Below, in pieces: positions 8,621 to 17,709 of a stretch of DNA of 64,000 nt (positions are counted from its first letter, which is position 1; every line of letters starts with the position of its first letter). Location of the stretch: NCBI GenBank assembly GCA_031291305.1, contig JARLJH010000004.1, positions 19,244 through 83,243 on the forward strand, read 5' to 3'. Under the pieces are notes generated by a model. It saw nothing but the letters and a program-made list of their open reading frames with translations. It did not search any database and had not been told where the DNA came from. The stretch is from Rhodoferax sp. (GTDB lineage Bacteria > Pseudomonadota > Gammaproteobacteria > Burkholderiales > Burkholderiaceae_C). The translations under genes and the position numbers were made by a program.

Positions 8621-10303
8621 ATGTCATCCTATCCACTTACCTTCATGGCGCTACCTGAAGACGACCTGTCCACCAGCAGCGCGCTGGTGATTGACGCCAA
8701 CCCCACGTCGCGTTCGGTGCTGGTGTCGCAATTACGTGACTTTGGCATGGGCACGGTGGTGCAGACTGCGCGCTTGGTCGACGCGCGTCGCCAGCTTGAG
8801 TACCGTCGCTTTGACGTGGTGCTGTGCGAATTGCACTTCGCTGGTGACACCATGACCGGGCAGGACCTGCTGGACGACCTGCGGCGCAACCAGCTACTCC
8901 CCTTTGCCACCGTGTTTCTGATGGTCACGGGTGAGGCCACCTACGCCAAGGTGGCCGAGGCGGCAGAGTCGGCGCTGGACGGCTACCTGCTCAAGCCCCA
9001 CAAAGCCAACCAATTGGGTGAACGCCTGCGTCAGGCACGCATCCGCAAAGCCTCGTTACAGGAAATCTTCAGCGCCATCGAGGCTGAAGACTTTGAACAC
9101 GCTGCAGACCTTTGCCTGCATCGCTTCGAGACCAAAGGGCTGTTCTGGCTATACGCCGCTCGTGTGGGTGCAGAGCTGATGTTGCGTGTGGGCAAGTTCG
9201 CGCAGGCGCAAAAGCTGTACCAGGCCGTGGTGGCGGCCAAAACCTTGCCGTGGGCCAAGCTGGGCGTGGCGCGCTCCCTTCTGGACGAAGGTCAGACCGC
9301 CAAAGCCGTCAGCACGCTGGAGAACCTGATCAGCGAAGACCCCAACTATGCCGACGCCTACGACGTGATGGGCCGGGCGCAGTTCGAACAAGGTAAATTT
9401 TCCGAAGCGCTGTCCACCTATCAGATGGCCAGCACACTGACGCCTGCGTCGATTACACGCCTGCAAAACCTGGGCCTGATGAGTTATTACTGTGGCGACC
9501 GCAAGGCTGCCGAGCAGGCGCTGGACCGCGCCACACGCATGGGGCTGGACTCGAAGATGTTTGACAGCCAGACGCTGGTGCTGCTGGCGTTCTCGCGGTT
9601 TGAAAGCGGCGACCGCAAAGGCCTGCAGCGCTGCCATGATGACTTTGTCCGCCTGATCGAACGCAACCCCGACAACACCCGCCAGCAGCGCCTAAGCGCC
9701 ATCGTGGATGCGCTGCAACTGCTTGAACAAGGCCAGTTCGCGCAGGCACTGGAATCGGTACGCAGCCAATGCCAGCGCGTCAAGGACCCTGACTTTGATT
9801 TCGAGTCGGCCTCCAACCTGCTGGCGCTGCTGGCCCAATTGGCCAACAGAGCCATCCAACTCGACGAGGTCGAGGCGGTGGTCACCACACTGGGACTGCG
9901 TTTTGCCGGCACACGGGCCTTGTCGGAACTGTTGGCTGGCGCCGTCGGCACCCACCCACCGTATGCCGAACTGGTCAGAGCCGCCCACCAGCAGATTCTG
10001 AAACTGGCCGAGACCGCCATGTCGCTGAGCATGGGCGGTGACCCGCAGGCGGCGGTGGTGAACCTGATCCGCCACGGCACGGAAACACTGAGCGGCAAGC
10101 TGATCGAAACCGCCTACCTGGTGCTGCACCGCTACGCCGACAAAATCGGGAACTCCGCAGAACTCAATGCATTGGTGCATGACCTGCGTGTGCGCTATAG
10201 CACCCAGATCACGCGTGCTGCGCTGGGTGAGCCAAAGCGCCAGGCCGGCGGCCTGACCCTGCGCACTGGCAGCAAGAGCAGCAAACCAGCGACGGCGGCC
10301 TGA
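8621..10303 (+). CDS. TPR protein with degenerate response-regulator receiver domain
   Basis: This 560-residue cytoplasmic protein starts with a CheY-like receiver domain (residues ~20-140) followed by several TPR repeats (~170-330) and a helical C-terminal region. The receiver keeps D25 (VIDAN), T103 (VTGEA) and K125 (LLKPH), but the expected phospho-accepting Asp is Glu at residue 70 (VVLCELHF). Glu often mimics the phosphorylated state, so signalling may be constitutive or phosphate-independent. It stands alone, 131 bases after ureG. Partners are unknown. Confidence 0.85.
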   Translation: MSSYPLTFMALPEDDLSTSSALVIDANPTSRSVLVSQLRDFGMGTVVQTARLVDARRQLEYRRFDVVLCELHFAGDTMTGQDLLDDLRRNQLLPFATVFLMVTGEATYAKVAEAAESALDGYLLKPHKANQLGERLRQARIRKASLQEIFSAIEAEDFEHAADLCLHRFETKGLFWLYAARVGAELMLRVGKFAQAQKLYQAVVAAKTLPWAKLGVARSLLDEGQTAKAVSTLENLISEDPNYADAYDVMGRAQFEQGKFSEALSTYQMASTLTPASITRLQNLGLMSYYCGDRKAAEQALDRATRMGLDSKMFDSQTLVLLAFSRFESGDRKGLQRCHDDFVRLIERNPDNTRQQRLSAIVDALQLLEQGQFAQALESVRSQCQRVKDPDFDFESASNLLALLAQLANRAIQLDEVEAVVTTLGLRFAGTRALSELLAGAVGTHPPYAELVRAAHQQILKLAETAMSLSMGGDPQAAVVNLIRHGTETLSGKLIETAYLVLHRYADKIGNSAELNALVHDLRVRYSTQITRAALGEPKRQAGGLTLRTGSKSSKPATAA

Positions 10304-10328
10304 GGTAAAAAACACCCTGAACCGGGGG

Positions 10329-10376
10329 AAAACACTAGCAATGGGTCAACCTTGGGCGCTGAATAATCAGTGTTTT
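10329..10376. promoter_or_regulatory. widely spaced inverted repeat before the TAXI gene
   Basis: AAAACACT at 10329-10336 and AGTGTTTT at 10369-10376 are exact reverse complements flanking 32 bases. They lie directly upstream of the AAGGAG ribosome site and ATG at 10397. They could pair as a leader hairpin or form two operator half-sites. Confidence 0.4.
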
Positions 10377-10396
10377 GCCTCCAAGGAGACCCATCT

Positions 10397-11356
10397 ATGC
10401 GATCCATAAAGAAACTTGGTTTGGTCATCGGCCTGGTAGCCAGTGTCATCGCCACGGCAGCACTTGCCCAGCAGCAACAATTCATCAACATCCTGACCGG
10501 CGGGCAAAGCGGCGTGTACTACCCGATCGGTGTCGCACTGTCGCAAATCTACGCCAAGGCTATCCCCAATGTGCGCGCCACGGCGCAGGTCACCAAGGCC
10601 TCTGCTGAAAACCTGAACCTGCTACAAGCCGGTCGCGGCGAGCTGGCCATGGCACTCGGTGACTCGGTGTCTGATGCCTGAAAAGGCGACGCCGAGGCCG
10701 GTTTCAAAACAAAACTGGACAAATTGCGCGGCCTCTCAGCCACCTACAACAACTACATCCAGATTGTTGCCACTGAAGACTCAGGCATCAAAACCCTGGC
10801 AGATCTCAAAGGCAAGCGCATCTCGGTAGGCGCCGCCAAGTCGGGCACCGAACTCAATGCACGTGCCATTCTGAAAGCCGCTGGCCTGACCTATGCCGAC
10901 CTGGGCAAGGTCGAGTACCTGCCGTTTGGGGAATCCGTCGAGCTGATGAAAAACCGCCAGTTGGACGCCACCTTGCAGTCCGCCGGTCTGGGCGTATCGT
11001 CCATCCGTGACCTGGCCACCTCGATCAAGATCGTGGTGGTGGCCGTACCGGCTGATGTGGTCGCCAAGGTGGGCGATGCCGCTTACCAGGCTGCCGTGAT
11101 TCCAGCCAACACCTACACCGGCCAGACGGCTGACGTGGCCACCGCTGCCATTCCGAACTTTCTGGTGACCCAAGCCGGTGTGCCCGACGAATTGGCCTAC
11201 CAGATGGCCAAGGCCATGTACGAGAACCTCGACACGCTCTATGCTGCCCACAATGCCGCCAAGTCCATCAAGCGCGAAAACGCCGTCAAGGGCATGCCGA
11301 TCCCGTTGCACCCAGGTGCGGCGCGTTATTACAAGGAAATTGGCCTCATCAAGTAA
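10397..11356 (+). pseudogene. TAXI-family TRAP solute-binding protein with in-frame TGA
   Basis: The ATG at 10397 follows AAGGAG. The product has a signal peptide (MRSIKKLGLVIGLVASVIAT...) and the TAXI binding-protein body starting FINILTGGQSGVYYPIG. At 10679-10681 a TGA interrupts DSVSDA-stop-KGDAEAGF; the same frame then runs on through typical sequence to a TAA at 11354-11356. A Trp codon (TGG) in that place would restore a normal ~319-residue protein. It is therefore a one-base nonsense mutation, a read error, or less likely readthrough. The permease gene follows after a terminator-like hairpin. Confidence 0.88.
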
Positions 11357-11376
11357 GCTGGCCCGCCCTTGCATGC

Positions 11377-11405
11377 GGCCCCAGCTCTTGGGGCCGTTTT
11401 TGTTT
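11377..11405 (+). terminator. Rho-independent terminator or attenuator between TAXI gene and permease
   Basis: GGCCCC (11377-11382) pairs with GGGGCC (11390-11395), followed by GTTTTTGTTT. Such a hairpin between binding-protein and permease genes usually gives excess binding-protein mRNA. Confidence 0.75.
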
Positions 11406-11425
11406 CTGATGGATTCGAGGTTCCC

Positions 11426-13456
11426 ATGCCAGACAGTCAAGTTGCACACACCGACACACTGAGCCGTCCGATCTTCTGGATCGCTCTGGTTTTCTCCAGC
11501 TTCCAGCTGTTCACCGCCGCTTTCAGCCCACTCTCCAGTCAGGTGGTACGCACGATTCACGTGGGCTTTGTGTTGCTAATGATCTTCACCCTGTACCCGC
11601 CATGGGACGAACATGAGCGCTGGGCGCCGTTGGGCAAAGTTCTCGGCTGGGTGCTTGGCTTGACCGGTTTTGTCTTTGGTCTGTACCACTGGGTCTACGA
11701 AGCTGACCTGACGCAACGCGCTGGCGACCTGGTGCCGATGGACTGGGTTGTTGGCGTGGTCACCGTTGCACTGGTGTTTGAGGCCGCACGACGCGTTATG
11801 GGTTGGGGCCTGCCGATGATTTGCGGTCTCTTCCTGCTTTACGGGCTGTTTGGCCAGCATTTGCCTGGCGCGTTTGCGCACCGGGGCTTTGGGCTGGACC
11901 AGATCGTCGGCGCCCTGAGTTTTGGCACCGATGGCCTGTACGGCACGCCCACCTACGTGTCTTCGAGCTATATCTTTCTGTTCATCCTGTTTGGCGCATT
12001 TCTGGAACAGGCCGGCATGATCGACCTGTTCAATGACTTTGCCATGGGCATGGTCGGCCACACACGCGGCGGCCCGGCCAAGGTGTCGGTGATCTCGTCC
12101 GGGCTGATGGGCACCATCAACGGCTCGGGCGTGGCCAATGTGGTCACCACCGGGCAGTTCACCATCCCGCTGATGAAGCGCTTTGGCTACAGCGCCGCTT
12201 TTGCCGGTGGCGTGGAAGCCACATCCAGCATGGGCGGACAGATCATGCCACCGGTGATGGGCGCGGTGGCCTTCATCATGGCCGAAACCATCGATGTGCC
12301 CTACGTCACCATTGTCAAGGCAGCAGTTATCCCGGCCATTCTGTACTTCGTCACCGCCTTTTGGATGGTACATCTGGAAGCTGGCCGCAAAGGACTCAAC
12401 GGCCTGCCCAAAGACGAGTGCCCGAACCCCTGGACGGCGGTGCGCTTGCGCTGGTACTTGCTGATGCCTTTGATCGGCCTGGTCGCACTGCTGTTTTCCG
12501 GCTACACGCCGCTGTTTTCCGGCACTATCGGCTTGGCCCTGACTGTGGTGCTGATCTTTGGTGCGGCGGTCATGACCGGGGTGCAGGGTTTGGCGTTGCG
12601 CGGCGTCTTTTGGGTGCTGCTGGCTGTGGCTTGCTCGGGGTTTTTCAAGTTTGGCGTGGGCACATTTTTGGTGGTGGTGGCGCTGCTGGTTGCCCTGACT
12701 TACATCCGTCACACCGGGGCTGATGCTCGCAGACTGGCCATCAAGGCCATGGTGGACGGCGCCCGCCATGCCCTGCCAGTGGCCATTGCCTGCGCGCTGG
12801 TGGGCGTGATCATCAGCATGATCAACCTGACCGGCGTAGCGGCTGAACTTGGCGGGCGCATTGTCTCGATTGGTGAGAACAGCCTGTTTCTGGCGCTGTT
12901 TTTGACCATGGTGATCTGCCTGGTGCTGGGCATGGGCATTCCCACGATTCCCAACTACATCATCACCAGTTCGCTGGCGGCACCGGTGCTGCTGAAACTG
13001 GGCGTGCCACTGCTGGTGTCGCACATGTTTGTGTTTTACTTTGGCATCATGGCCGACCTGACGCCGCCGGTGGCACTGGCCGCGTTTGCCGCCGCGCCGA
13101 TTGCGCGCGAAAGCGGTCTGAAGATCAGCGTGCAGGCGGTGCGCATTGCCATTGCGGGCTTCATCGTGCCGTTCATGGCGGTCTATAGCCCGGCGCTGAT
13201 GCTGCAAAGCGGCGGATGGACAGATACCGGCTACGTCGTGTTCAAAGCTCTCGTGGCCATTGCGATGTGGGGTGCCGGGGCGATTGGCTTCCTGATCACA
13301 CCGTTGAACTGGCTGGAGCGCCTGTATGTGATTGTGGCAGCCTGCTTTTTGGTGGCTGCCGTTCCCATGACCGATGAAATCGGCTTTGCATCGGTCATGG
13401 CGTTTGTCGTTTGGCATGTGTGGCGCAGCCGCACTGCCAAGCCACGGCTGGCCTGA
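11426..13456 (+). CDS. TRAP transporter fused permease (TAXI system, 4TM-12TM)
   Basis: This 676-residue membrane protein fuses the small and large TRAP permease subunits, the usual partner of TAXI binding proteins for sodium-coupled uptake of an organic anion. The ATG at 11426 has GAGG just upstream. DctM-type features are GLMGTINGSGVANVVTTG and SSMGGQIMPPVMGA in the first half, and FYFGIMADLTPPVALAAFAA near residue 545. If the binding protein is truly truncated, the permease has lost its receptor. The substrate cannot be told from sequence. Confidence 0.93.
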   Translation: MPDSQVAHTDTLSRPIFWIALVFSSFQLFTAAFSPLSSQVVRTIHVGFVLLMIFTLYPPWDEHERWAPLGKVLGWVLGLTGFVFGLYHWVYEADLTQRAGDLVPMDWVVGVVTVALVFEAARRVMGWGLPMICGLFLLYGLFGQHLPGAFAHRGFGLDQIVGALSFGTDGLYGTPTYVSSSYIFLFILFGAFLEQAGMIDLFNDFAMGMVGHTRGGPAKVSVISSGLMGTINGSGVANVVTTGQFTIPLMKRFGYSAAFAGGVEATSSMGGQIMPPVMGAVAFIMAETIDVPYVTIVKAAVIPAILYFVTAFWMVHLEAGRKGLNGLPKDECPNPWTAVRLRWYLLMPLIGLVALLFSGYTPLFSGTIGLALTVVLIFGAAVMTGVQGLALRGVFWVLLAVACSGFFKFGVGTFLVVVALLVALTYIRHTGADARRLAIKAMVDGARHALPVAIACALVGVIISMINLTGVAAELGGRIVSIGENSLFLALFLTMVICLVLGMGIPTIPNYIITSSLAAPVLLKLGVPLLVSHMFVFYFGIMADLTPPVALAAFAAAPIARESGLKISVQAVRIAIAGFIVPFMAVYSPALMLQSGGWTDTGYVVFKALVAIAMWGAGAIGFLITPLNWLERLYVIVAACFLVAAVPMTDEIGFASVMAFVVWHVWRSRTAKPRLA

Positions 13457-13457
13457 C

Positions 13458-13922
13458 ATGGCGGCGGCGACCCTGGGGGTGTGCCTGACGCTGGCCAGCG
13501 CGCTGCACGCCGTGCCGGTGTTTGTGCCGGTGCAGCGCTTCACACTGGCCTGGATGCACTCGATCGAAAAAGTGCGCTGGGAGGAGGATTACGCGGTGGC
13601 CGCCAGCCCTGTGGCGGGTCAGCCACCGGTGCTGCTGACGCTCAAAGCCCGCGTCAAAGGTTCCGCAGCAGGCATGGAGCCGCCCGATGATGCGGTACTG
13701 CGCAACGGCTGGTATGAGTACACGCCCCGTCAAACGACCTTGCCCGAGCTTCGGCTGACACGCTCAGAGTTCACCGCCGACTATGACTGGTGCATGAACG
13801 GACGCTGCCAAACCATGTCACATTTAATAGCTAGTAACCGAGGTATTACAAGGGCTACACCCTGTTTTTCCTCACAAAAATTCAAGTGGATCAACCCCAC
13901 AGATCCAACGGTGGGTCGGTGA
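13458..13922 (+). CDS. DUF1850 protein of the TRAP-TAXI cluster
   Basis: The ATG at 13458 lies two bases after the permease stop. A signal peptide or membrane anchor is followed by a DUF1850-type core (FTLAWMHSIEKVRWEEDYAV and ADYDWCMNGRC). DUF1850 proteins routinely accompany TAXI permeases; the function is unknown. The last ~27 residues, after about TMSHLI, are encoded by a sequence resembling a degenerate AGCCCTT repeat (about 13829-13880), so the native C-terminus may have been replaced. The 3' end overlaps the convergent CBS gene. Confidence 0.75.
   Translation: MAAATLGVCLTLASALHAVPVFVPVQRFTLAWMHSIEKVRWEEDYAVAASPVAGQPPVLLTLKARVKGSAAGMEPPDDAVLRNGWYEYTPRQTTLPELRLTRSEFTADYDWCMNGRCQTMSHLIASNRGITRATPCFSSQKFKWINPTDPTVGR
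13829..13880. repeat. degenerate AGCCCTT-type repeat inside the DUF1850 3' end
   Basis: AATAGCTAGTAACCGAGGTA then TTACAAGGGCTACACC and a T-run match the reverse orientation of the repeat at 4124-4166 with several differences. It is in frame with the DUF1850 gene. Confidence 0.4.
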
Positions 13923-14589
13923 CCACGGCGCGCAAAATGTCCGAGCGCGAGATAAATCCGGCCACCAGCCCCAGATCATCCACCACCGGCAACCCGGGCA
14001 GACCGGTATCGAGCAACACCTGCGCCACGCGGCGGATATCCGAATCGGGCGCCACACTGGGCACCGGTGTCACCATGATGTCCTTGACGTTTTGCATCAT
14101 GAACGCGCGCCACGCCAGTGCATGGCTGTCGGGCGACGGCAGGCGCTCCGGCTGCAGCAAGTCGGCCCGTGTCAGCAAACCCACCAGGTGATCGGTGGCA
14201 TCCACCACCGGAGCCTGGCCGACCGCTTTCGCACTCAGAATTTCCCAGGCCTGAAGCACCGTGGCCGTGTCTTTGAGGGTGATGATCTGCCTGCTCATCA
14301 CATCGGACACCCGGGTCAACGGGTGACGTGTTGTGCTGCCAGCCAGCGTTTCGGTGTAGGCCGACAAGGCATTTCGGTGGGATTCATCCGCGCTGGCGGC
14401 CTGGCCTTTGGTCTTGTTCGCCTCAGATTCCACAAAAGCTCCTGACGATTCGGCCAGCCTGTCTCGCCCTTCATGCGCCACAGGCAGCGCGCGACGGGTT
14501 CGCGTCAAAGCACCTACGCCGTCCACCTGGCGCAACTGCTCCATGCTGCCGCGAAACAAACGCCCCTGCATGCCATAAACCGAGAACAT
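13891..14589 (-). CDS. tandem CBS-domain protein
   Basis: This 232-residue protein has a variable N-terminal ~85 residues and two CBS domains: VSDVMSRQIITLKDTATVLQ to VGLLTRADLL, and VKDIMVTPVPSVAPDSDIRR to GFISRSDIL. CBS pairs bind adenine nucleotides and act as energy-sensing regulatory modules; no partner domain is fused. The gene converges with the DUF1850 gene and overlaps it by 32 bases. Confidence 0.88.
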   Translation of the reverse strand: MFSVYGMQGRLFRGSMEQLRQVDGVGALTRTRRALPVAHEGRDRLAESSGAFVESEANKTKGQAASADESHRNALSAYTETLAGSTTRHPLTRVSDVMSRQIITLKDTATVLQAWEILSAKAVGQAPVVDATDHLVGLLTRADLLQPERLPSPDSHALAWRAFMMQNVKDIMVTPVPSVAPDSDIRRVAQVLLDTGLPGLPVVDDLGLVAGFISRSDILRAVVTDPPLDLWG

Positions 14590-14726
14590 GGTGTGTTGTC
14601 TCCTGGGTGGGTGCTGGCCGGATACCTGCGCACCATAGCGACCGATTTGGTCGTCGTCAATGGCGGATACCTGTATGTCCTATCGACAAAAATCGTCCCG
14701 GACTTGATCTGTGCCAGCCAAAACGC

Positions 14727-15965
14727 TCAGGTTTTCGGCAAAAACAGCGCTTGCAGATCGTTCAGGAAGTCGAATCCGCGCGCCGTTGGCTGGGCGTGGT
14801 TCAGATCGCGCGTCATCAAGCCACGGCTTTCCGCCTCCTGCAACGCAGCCAGAATTGCCGTGACAGGCAGACCCGTGCGCTCGGTAAATGTTTGCAGTTC
14901 AAAGCCATCCGCCAGGCGCAACGCATTGAGCATGAATTCAAACGGCAACTCCGCCCGGCTGACCTCGTTTTCCTGCGCGATGGCGCTGCCCACCAAGGCC
15001 TGCGTCATGTAGCGCGCCGGGTCACGCAGTCGCACCTGGCGCAGCACGCGATGGGCAAAACTGAGCTTGCTGTGCGCCCCCGCGCCAATCCCCAGATAGT
15101 CGCCAAACTGCCAATAGTTCAGGTTGTGCGCGCAACGGTGGCCGGGTTTGGCGTAGGCAGACACCTCATAGCGGCTCATACCCTGCTGGCTGGTCATGTC
15201 GGTGATCAGGTCCAGCATGTCGGCAGCCAGATCTTCATCGACCGCTGCGGGCGGGTATTTGGCAAAGTAGGTGTTGGGCTCGATAGTCAGGTGGTAGATC
15301 GACAGGTGCGGCGGCGCAAAAGACAGCGCTGTGGCGACATCGGAGCGCAGATCGTCCAGCGTCTGACCCGGCAACGCGTACATCAGGTCCAGATTGAATG
15401 TATCAAAAACTGCAGCAGCCTCCGAAAGCGCATCAAGGGCTTGAGACCGATTATGCACACGACCCAGAGTTTTTAGAAAGTCGTCATTGAAGCTCTGCAC
15501 ACCGGCCGACAGGCGCGTCACACCCGCAGCGCGAAACGCCTTGAAACGGTCTTTCTCGAAGGTACCGGGGTTGGCCTCCAGGGTGATTTCACAGTCCGCC
15601 GCCAGCCGGGTCCGCGCCCGGATGCCCCCCAACAATTGGTCGATGGCCTGCGGTGAAAACAGGCTGGGGGTGCCACCACCGATGAAGATGCTCTGCACAC
15701 TGCGGCCCCAAATCAGCGGCAGTGACGATTCCAGATCGGCCATCAAGGCGTTCAGATAGGCTTGCTCGGGCAAGTCTGCCGCCCGCATCTCGTGCGAGTT
15801 GAAGTCGCAATACGGGCATTTCTTCAGGCACCAGGGCAAATGCACATACAGCGACAAGGGCGGCAGGCTGCCGAGTTGCAGCGTGCCGGGGCGCATGTAG
15901 TGCTGGATGTCGTGCGGCTGTATGGCAACGTCTGACGTGGCCGAATCGGGTTTTATCGGAATCAT
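14727..15965 (-). CDS. hemW: radical SAM heme chaperone HemW
   Basis: This is a 412-residue HemN-like protein. The radical-SAM cluster is C46-x3-C50-x2-C53 (CLKKCPYC), preceded by LYVHLPW. IFIGGGTPSLF and the HemN C-terminal segment (FEFMLNALRLADGFEL) are present. The three-residue C-x3-C-x2-C motif without the extra Cys of true HemN, together with the rdgB-rph neighbourhood, favours HemW, which binds heme and delivers it to respiratory proteins. Confidence 0.93.
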   Translation of the reverse strand: MIPIKPDSATSDVAIQPHDIQHYMRPGTLQLGSLPPLSLYVHLPWCLKKCPYCDFNSHEMRAADLPEQAYLNALMADLESSLPLIWGRSVQSIFIGGGTPSLFSPQAIDQLLGGIRARTRLAADCEITLEANPGTFEKDRFKAFRAAGVTRLSAGVQSFNDDFLKTLGRVHNRSQALDALSEAAAVFDTFNLDLMYALPGQTLDDLRSDVATALSFAPPHLSIYHLTIEPNTYFAKYPPAAVDEDLAADMLDLITDMTSQQGMSRYEVSAYAKPGHRCAHNLNYWQFGDYLGIGAGAHSKLSFAHRVLRQVRLRDPARYMTQALVGSAIAQENEVSRAELPFEFMLNALRLADGFELQTFTERTGLPVTAILAALQEAESRGLMTRDLNHAQPTARGFDFLNDLQALFLPKT

Positions 15966-16146
15966 GTGTTGTTAATGCTGCTCTGTCTGGGCGCGCACCA
16001 TGACGTCATCAAGCAATTGGGGTGCGCGCTGCGTGGTAGCCCGATGGGGCGCCCGCGCAGGATTCGTGGCTCACATAGGTTGGTTGACCAAATGCCAACA
16101 CCCCCGTGGACAAGCAAGCAACCGTTTGACGACGTCGAGCGTCTAG

Positions 16147-16220
16147 CGAGGTGGGGCCTTTGGGCGGCTGACGATTTCTGGTACTCCAGTATGAGGAAGC
16201 TGCCCAAAGGCCCCGCCTCG
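16147..16220. repeat. long imperfect hairpin between hemW and rdgB
   Basis: The arms at 16147-16169 and 16198-16220 pair over 23 positions with two mismatches (core GGGGCCTTTGGGC / GCCCAAAGGCCCC) around a 28-base loop. There is no T-run, so it is not a simple terminator. The rest of the 15966-16310 gap shows no gene; the upstream half has GC-rich short palindromes only. Confidence 0.65.
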
Positions 16221-16310
16221 CGGGTCGCACAACAAGCTTTGGATCAAACTGATGGCCCAATGTTTGGGTACCCGTCAAATGCCACATGAGACCAGCAGTC
16301 TCAACACCAC

Positions 16311-16910
16311 TCACAACCACTGCTCACGCATCAGCGCGACCATCGCTGCAGCCGCTCGTCCGCGGTGGCTGTTGGCATTTTTCACCTCGATGGGCAACTG
16401 CGCAAAGGTCAGACCAAACTCGGGAATGAACATCACCGGGTCAAAGCCAAAGCCGTTGGTACCCAGCCGTTCGCGGGCAATTTCACCCACCACCCGGCCC
16501 ACCGCCACCAGCGGCTCGGGGTCTTGGGCGCTGCGTACCGCCACCAGGGTGCTGACCATGGCCGCCCGGCGGTTGTCCACGCCTTGCATCTGCTCCAGCA
16601 AGGCGCGCACGTTGTTGTCATCACTCTTGGGATAACCAAACCGGGTGGCGTAAAACGCCGTCTGCACGCCCGGCAGGCCGCCAAACACGTCCACACACAG
16701 GCCGGCGTCGTCAGCCACGGCGGGCAAGCCGCTGTGCTCGGCGGCATGGCGCGCCTTGGCCAGCGCGTTTTCAATGAAGGTGTGAAACGGCTCAGGAGCC
16801 TCGGGGATACCCAGACTGCCCTGTGTGATGAGTTCGAAACCCAGCGGCGCAAACATGACCTGCAGTTCAGCAAGCTTGCCGGGGTTGTTGGATGCCAAAA
16901 CAATTTTCAT
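16311..16910 (-). CDS. rdgB: RdgB/HAM1 non-canonical purine NTP pyrophosphatase
   Basis: This 199-residue enzyme hydrolyses dITP/XTP to monophosphates, cleaning the nucleotide pool. It starts MKIVLASNNPGKLAEL, with the family S/T-x-N-x-x-K motif, has VADDAGLCVDVFGGLPGV and GFGFDPVMFIPE, and the KNANSHRGRA segment near the end. The start ATG at 16910 follows the AGCCCTT repeat that separates it from rph. Confidence 0.96.
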   Translation of the reverse strand: MKIVLASNNPGKLAELQVMFAPLGFELITQGSLGIPEAPEPFHTFIENALAKARHAAEHSGLPAVADDAGLCVDVFGGLPGVQTAFYATRFGYPKSDDNNVRALLEQMQGVDNRRAAMVSTLVAVRSAQDPEPLVAVGRVVGEIARERLGTNGFGFDPVMFIPEFGLTFAQLPIEVKNANSHRGRAAAAMVALMREQWL

Positions 16911-16920
16911 ATGAAAAATA

Positions 16921-16962
16921 TGCCTCCAGCCCTTATAAATAAAGGGCTAATAGCTATCAATT
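16921..16962. repeat. dispersed AGCCCTT/AAGGGCT hairpin repeat, copy 3
   Basis: CCAGCCCTTATAAATAAAGG is followed by GCTAATAGCTATCAATTC. It is the same family as 4124-4166 and 7764-7810, here between the rph stop and the rdgB start. Confidence 0.7.
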
Positions 16963-17684
16963 CAGTAAACGCTCTTTTGCAGCTGAATCAGCTCGCAGAT
17001 GCCCTTGTCAGCCAGCGCCAGCAGCGCATCCATCTCTGAACGCGTAAACGCCGCCCCCTCGGCCGTGCCCTGCACTTCGACAAAATGACCCGCGCCGGTC
17101 ATCACCACATTCATGTCGGTATCACAGGCTGAGTCTTCCACATACTCCAAGTCCAGCAGCGGCGTGCCCTGCACGATGCCAACCGAGATGGCGGCCACCT
17201 GGTCGAGGATGGGCGATGTCGTCAGCTTGCCCTGCTCGATGAGCCAATTGACAGCGTCTTGCGCCGCCACAAATGCGCCGGTGATGGCGGCGGTACGCGT
17301 GCCACCGTCTGCCTGCAACACGTCGCAGTCCAGGTGAATGGTGCGCTCACCCAGCAATTTCAGATCAACCACGCTGCGCAGCGCGCGGCCAATCAATCGC
17401 TGAATTTCCTGCGTGCGACCCGACTGCTTGCCGCGCGCGGCCTCGCGGTCGCTGCGGGTATGGGTAGCGCGAGGCAGCATGCCGTATTCGGCGGTGACCC
17501 AGCCTTCGCCACTGCCCTTCTTGTGCCCGGGCACTTTTTCTTCGACCGAGGCGGTGCACAAGACCTTGGTGTTGCCAAACTCAATCAACACAGAGCCCTC
17601 GGCGTGCATGGTGTAGTTGCGGGTAATGCGCACCGGGCGCATCGCATCATGGGCTCGCGCTTCAGCGCGTGAAAATTCAGTCAT
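16962..17684 (-). CDS. rph: ribonuclease PH
   Basis: This phosphorolytic 3' exoribonuclease trims tRNA ends. The ATG at 17684 gives a 240-residue protein of normal length, with AAAGG upstream; longer upstream frames run into the phosphatase gene and are rejected. Signatures are [20 protein letters not shown], the phosphate-binding [15 protein letters not shown], and [19 protein letters not shown]. It lies between rdgB and a PP2C gene on the same strand. Confidence 0.96.
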   Translation of the reverse strand: MTEFSRAEARAHDAMRPVRITRNYTMHAEGSVLIEFGNTKVLCTASVEEKVPGHKKGSGEGWVTAEYGMLPRATHTRSDREAARGKQSGRTQEIQRLIGRALRSVVDLKLLGERTIHLDCDVLQADGGTRTAAITGAFVAAQDAVNWLIEQGKLTTSPILDQVAAISVGIVQGTPLLDLEYVEDSACDTDMNVVMTGAGHFVEVQGTAEGAAFTRSEMDALLALADKGICELIQLQKSVY

Positions 17685-17709
17685 CACAGAACCTTTGTTA
17701 TCCAAAAAA

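Noticed and set aside
11576-13543. 655-codon minus-strand frame opposite the TRAP permease
   Set aside because: Gln/His/Gly-rich shadow of a high-GC membrane protein gene.
14328-15476. 382-codon plus-strand frame opposite hemW
   Set aside because: hemW on the minus strand carries the radical-SAM motif and full length; the opposite frame has no features.
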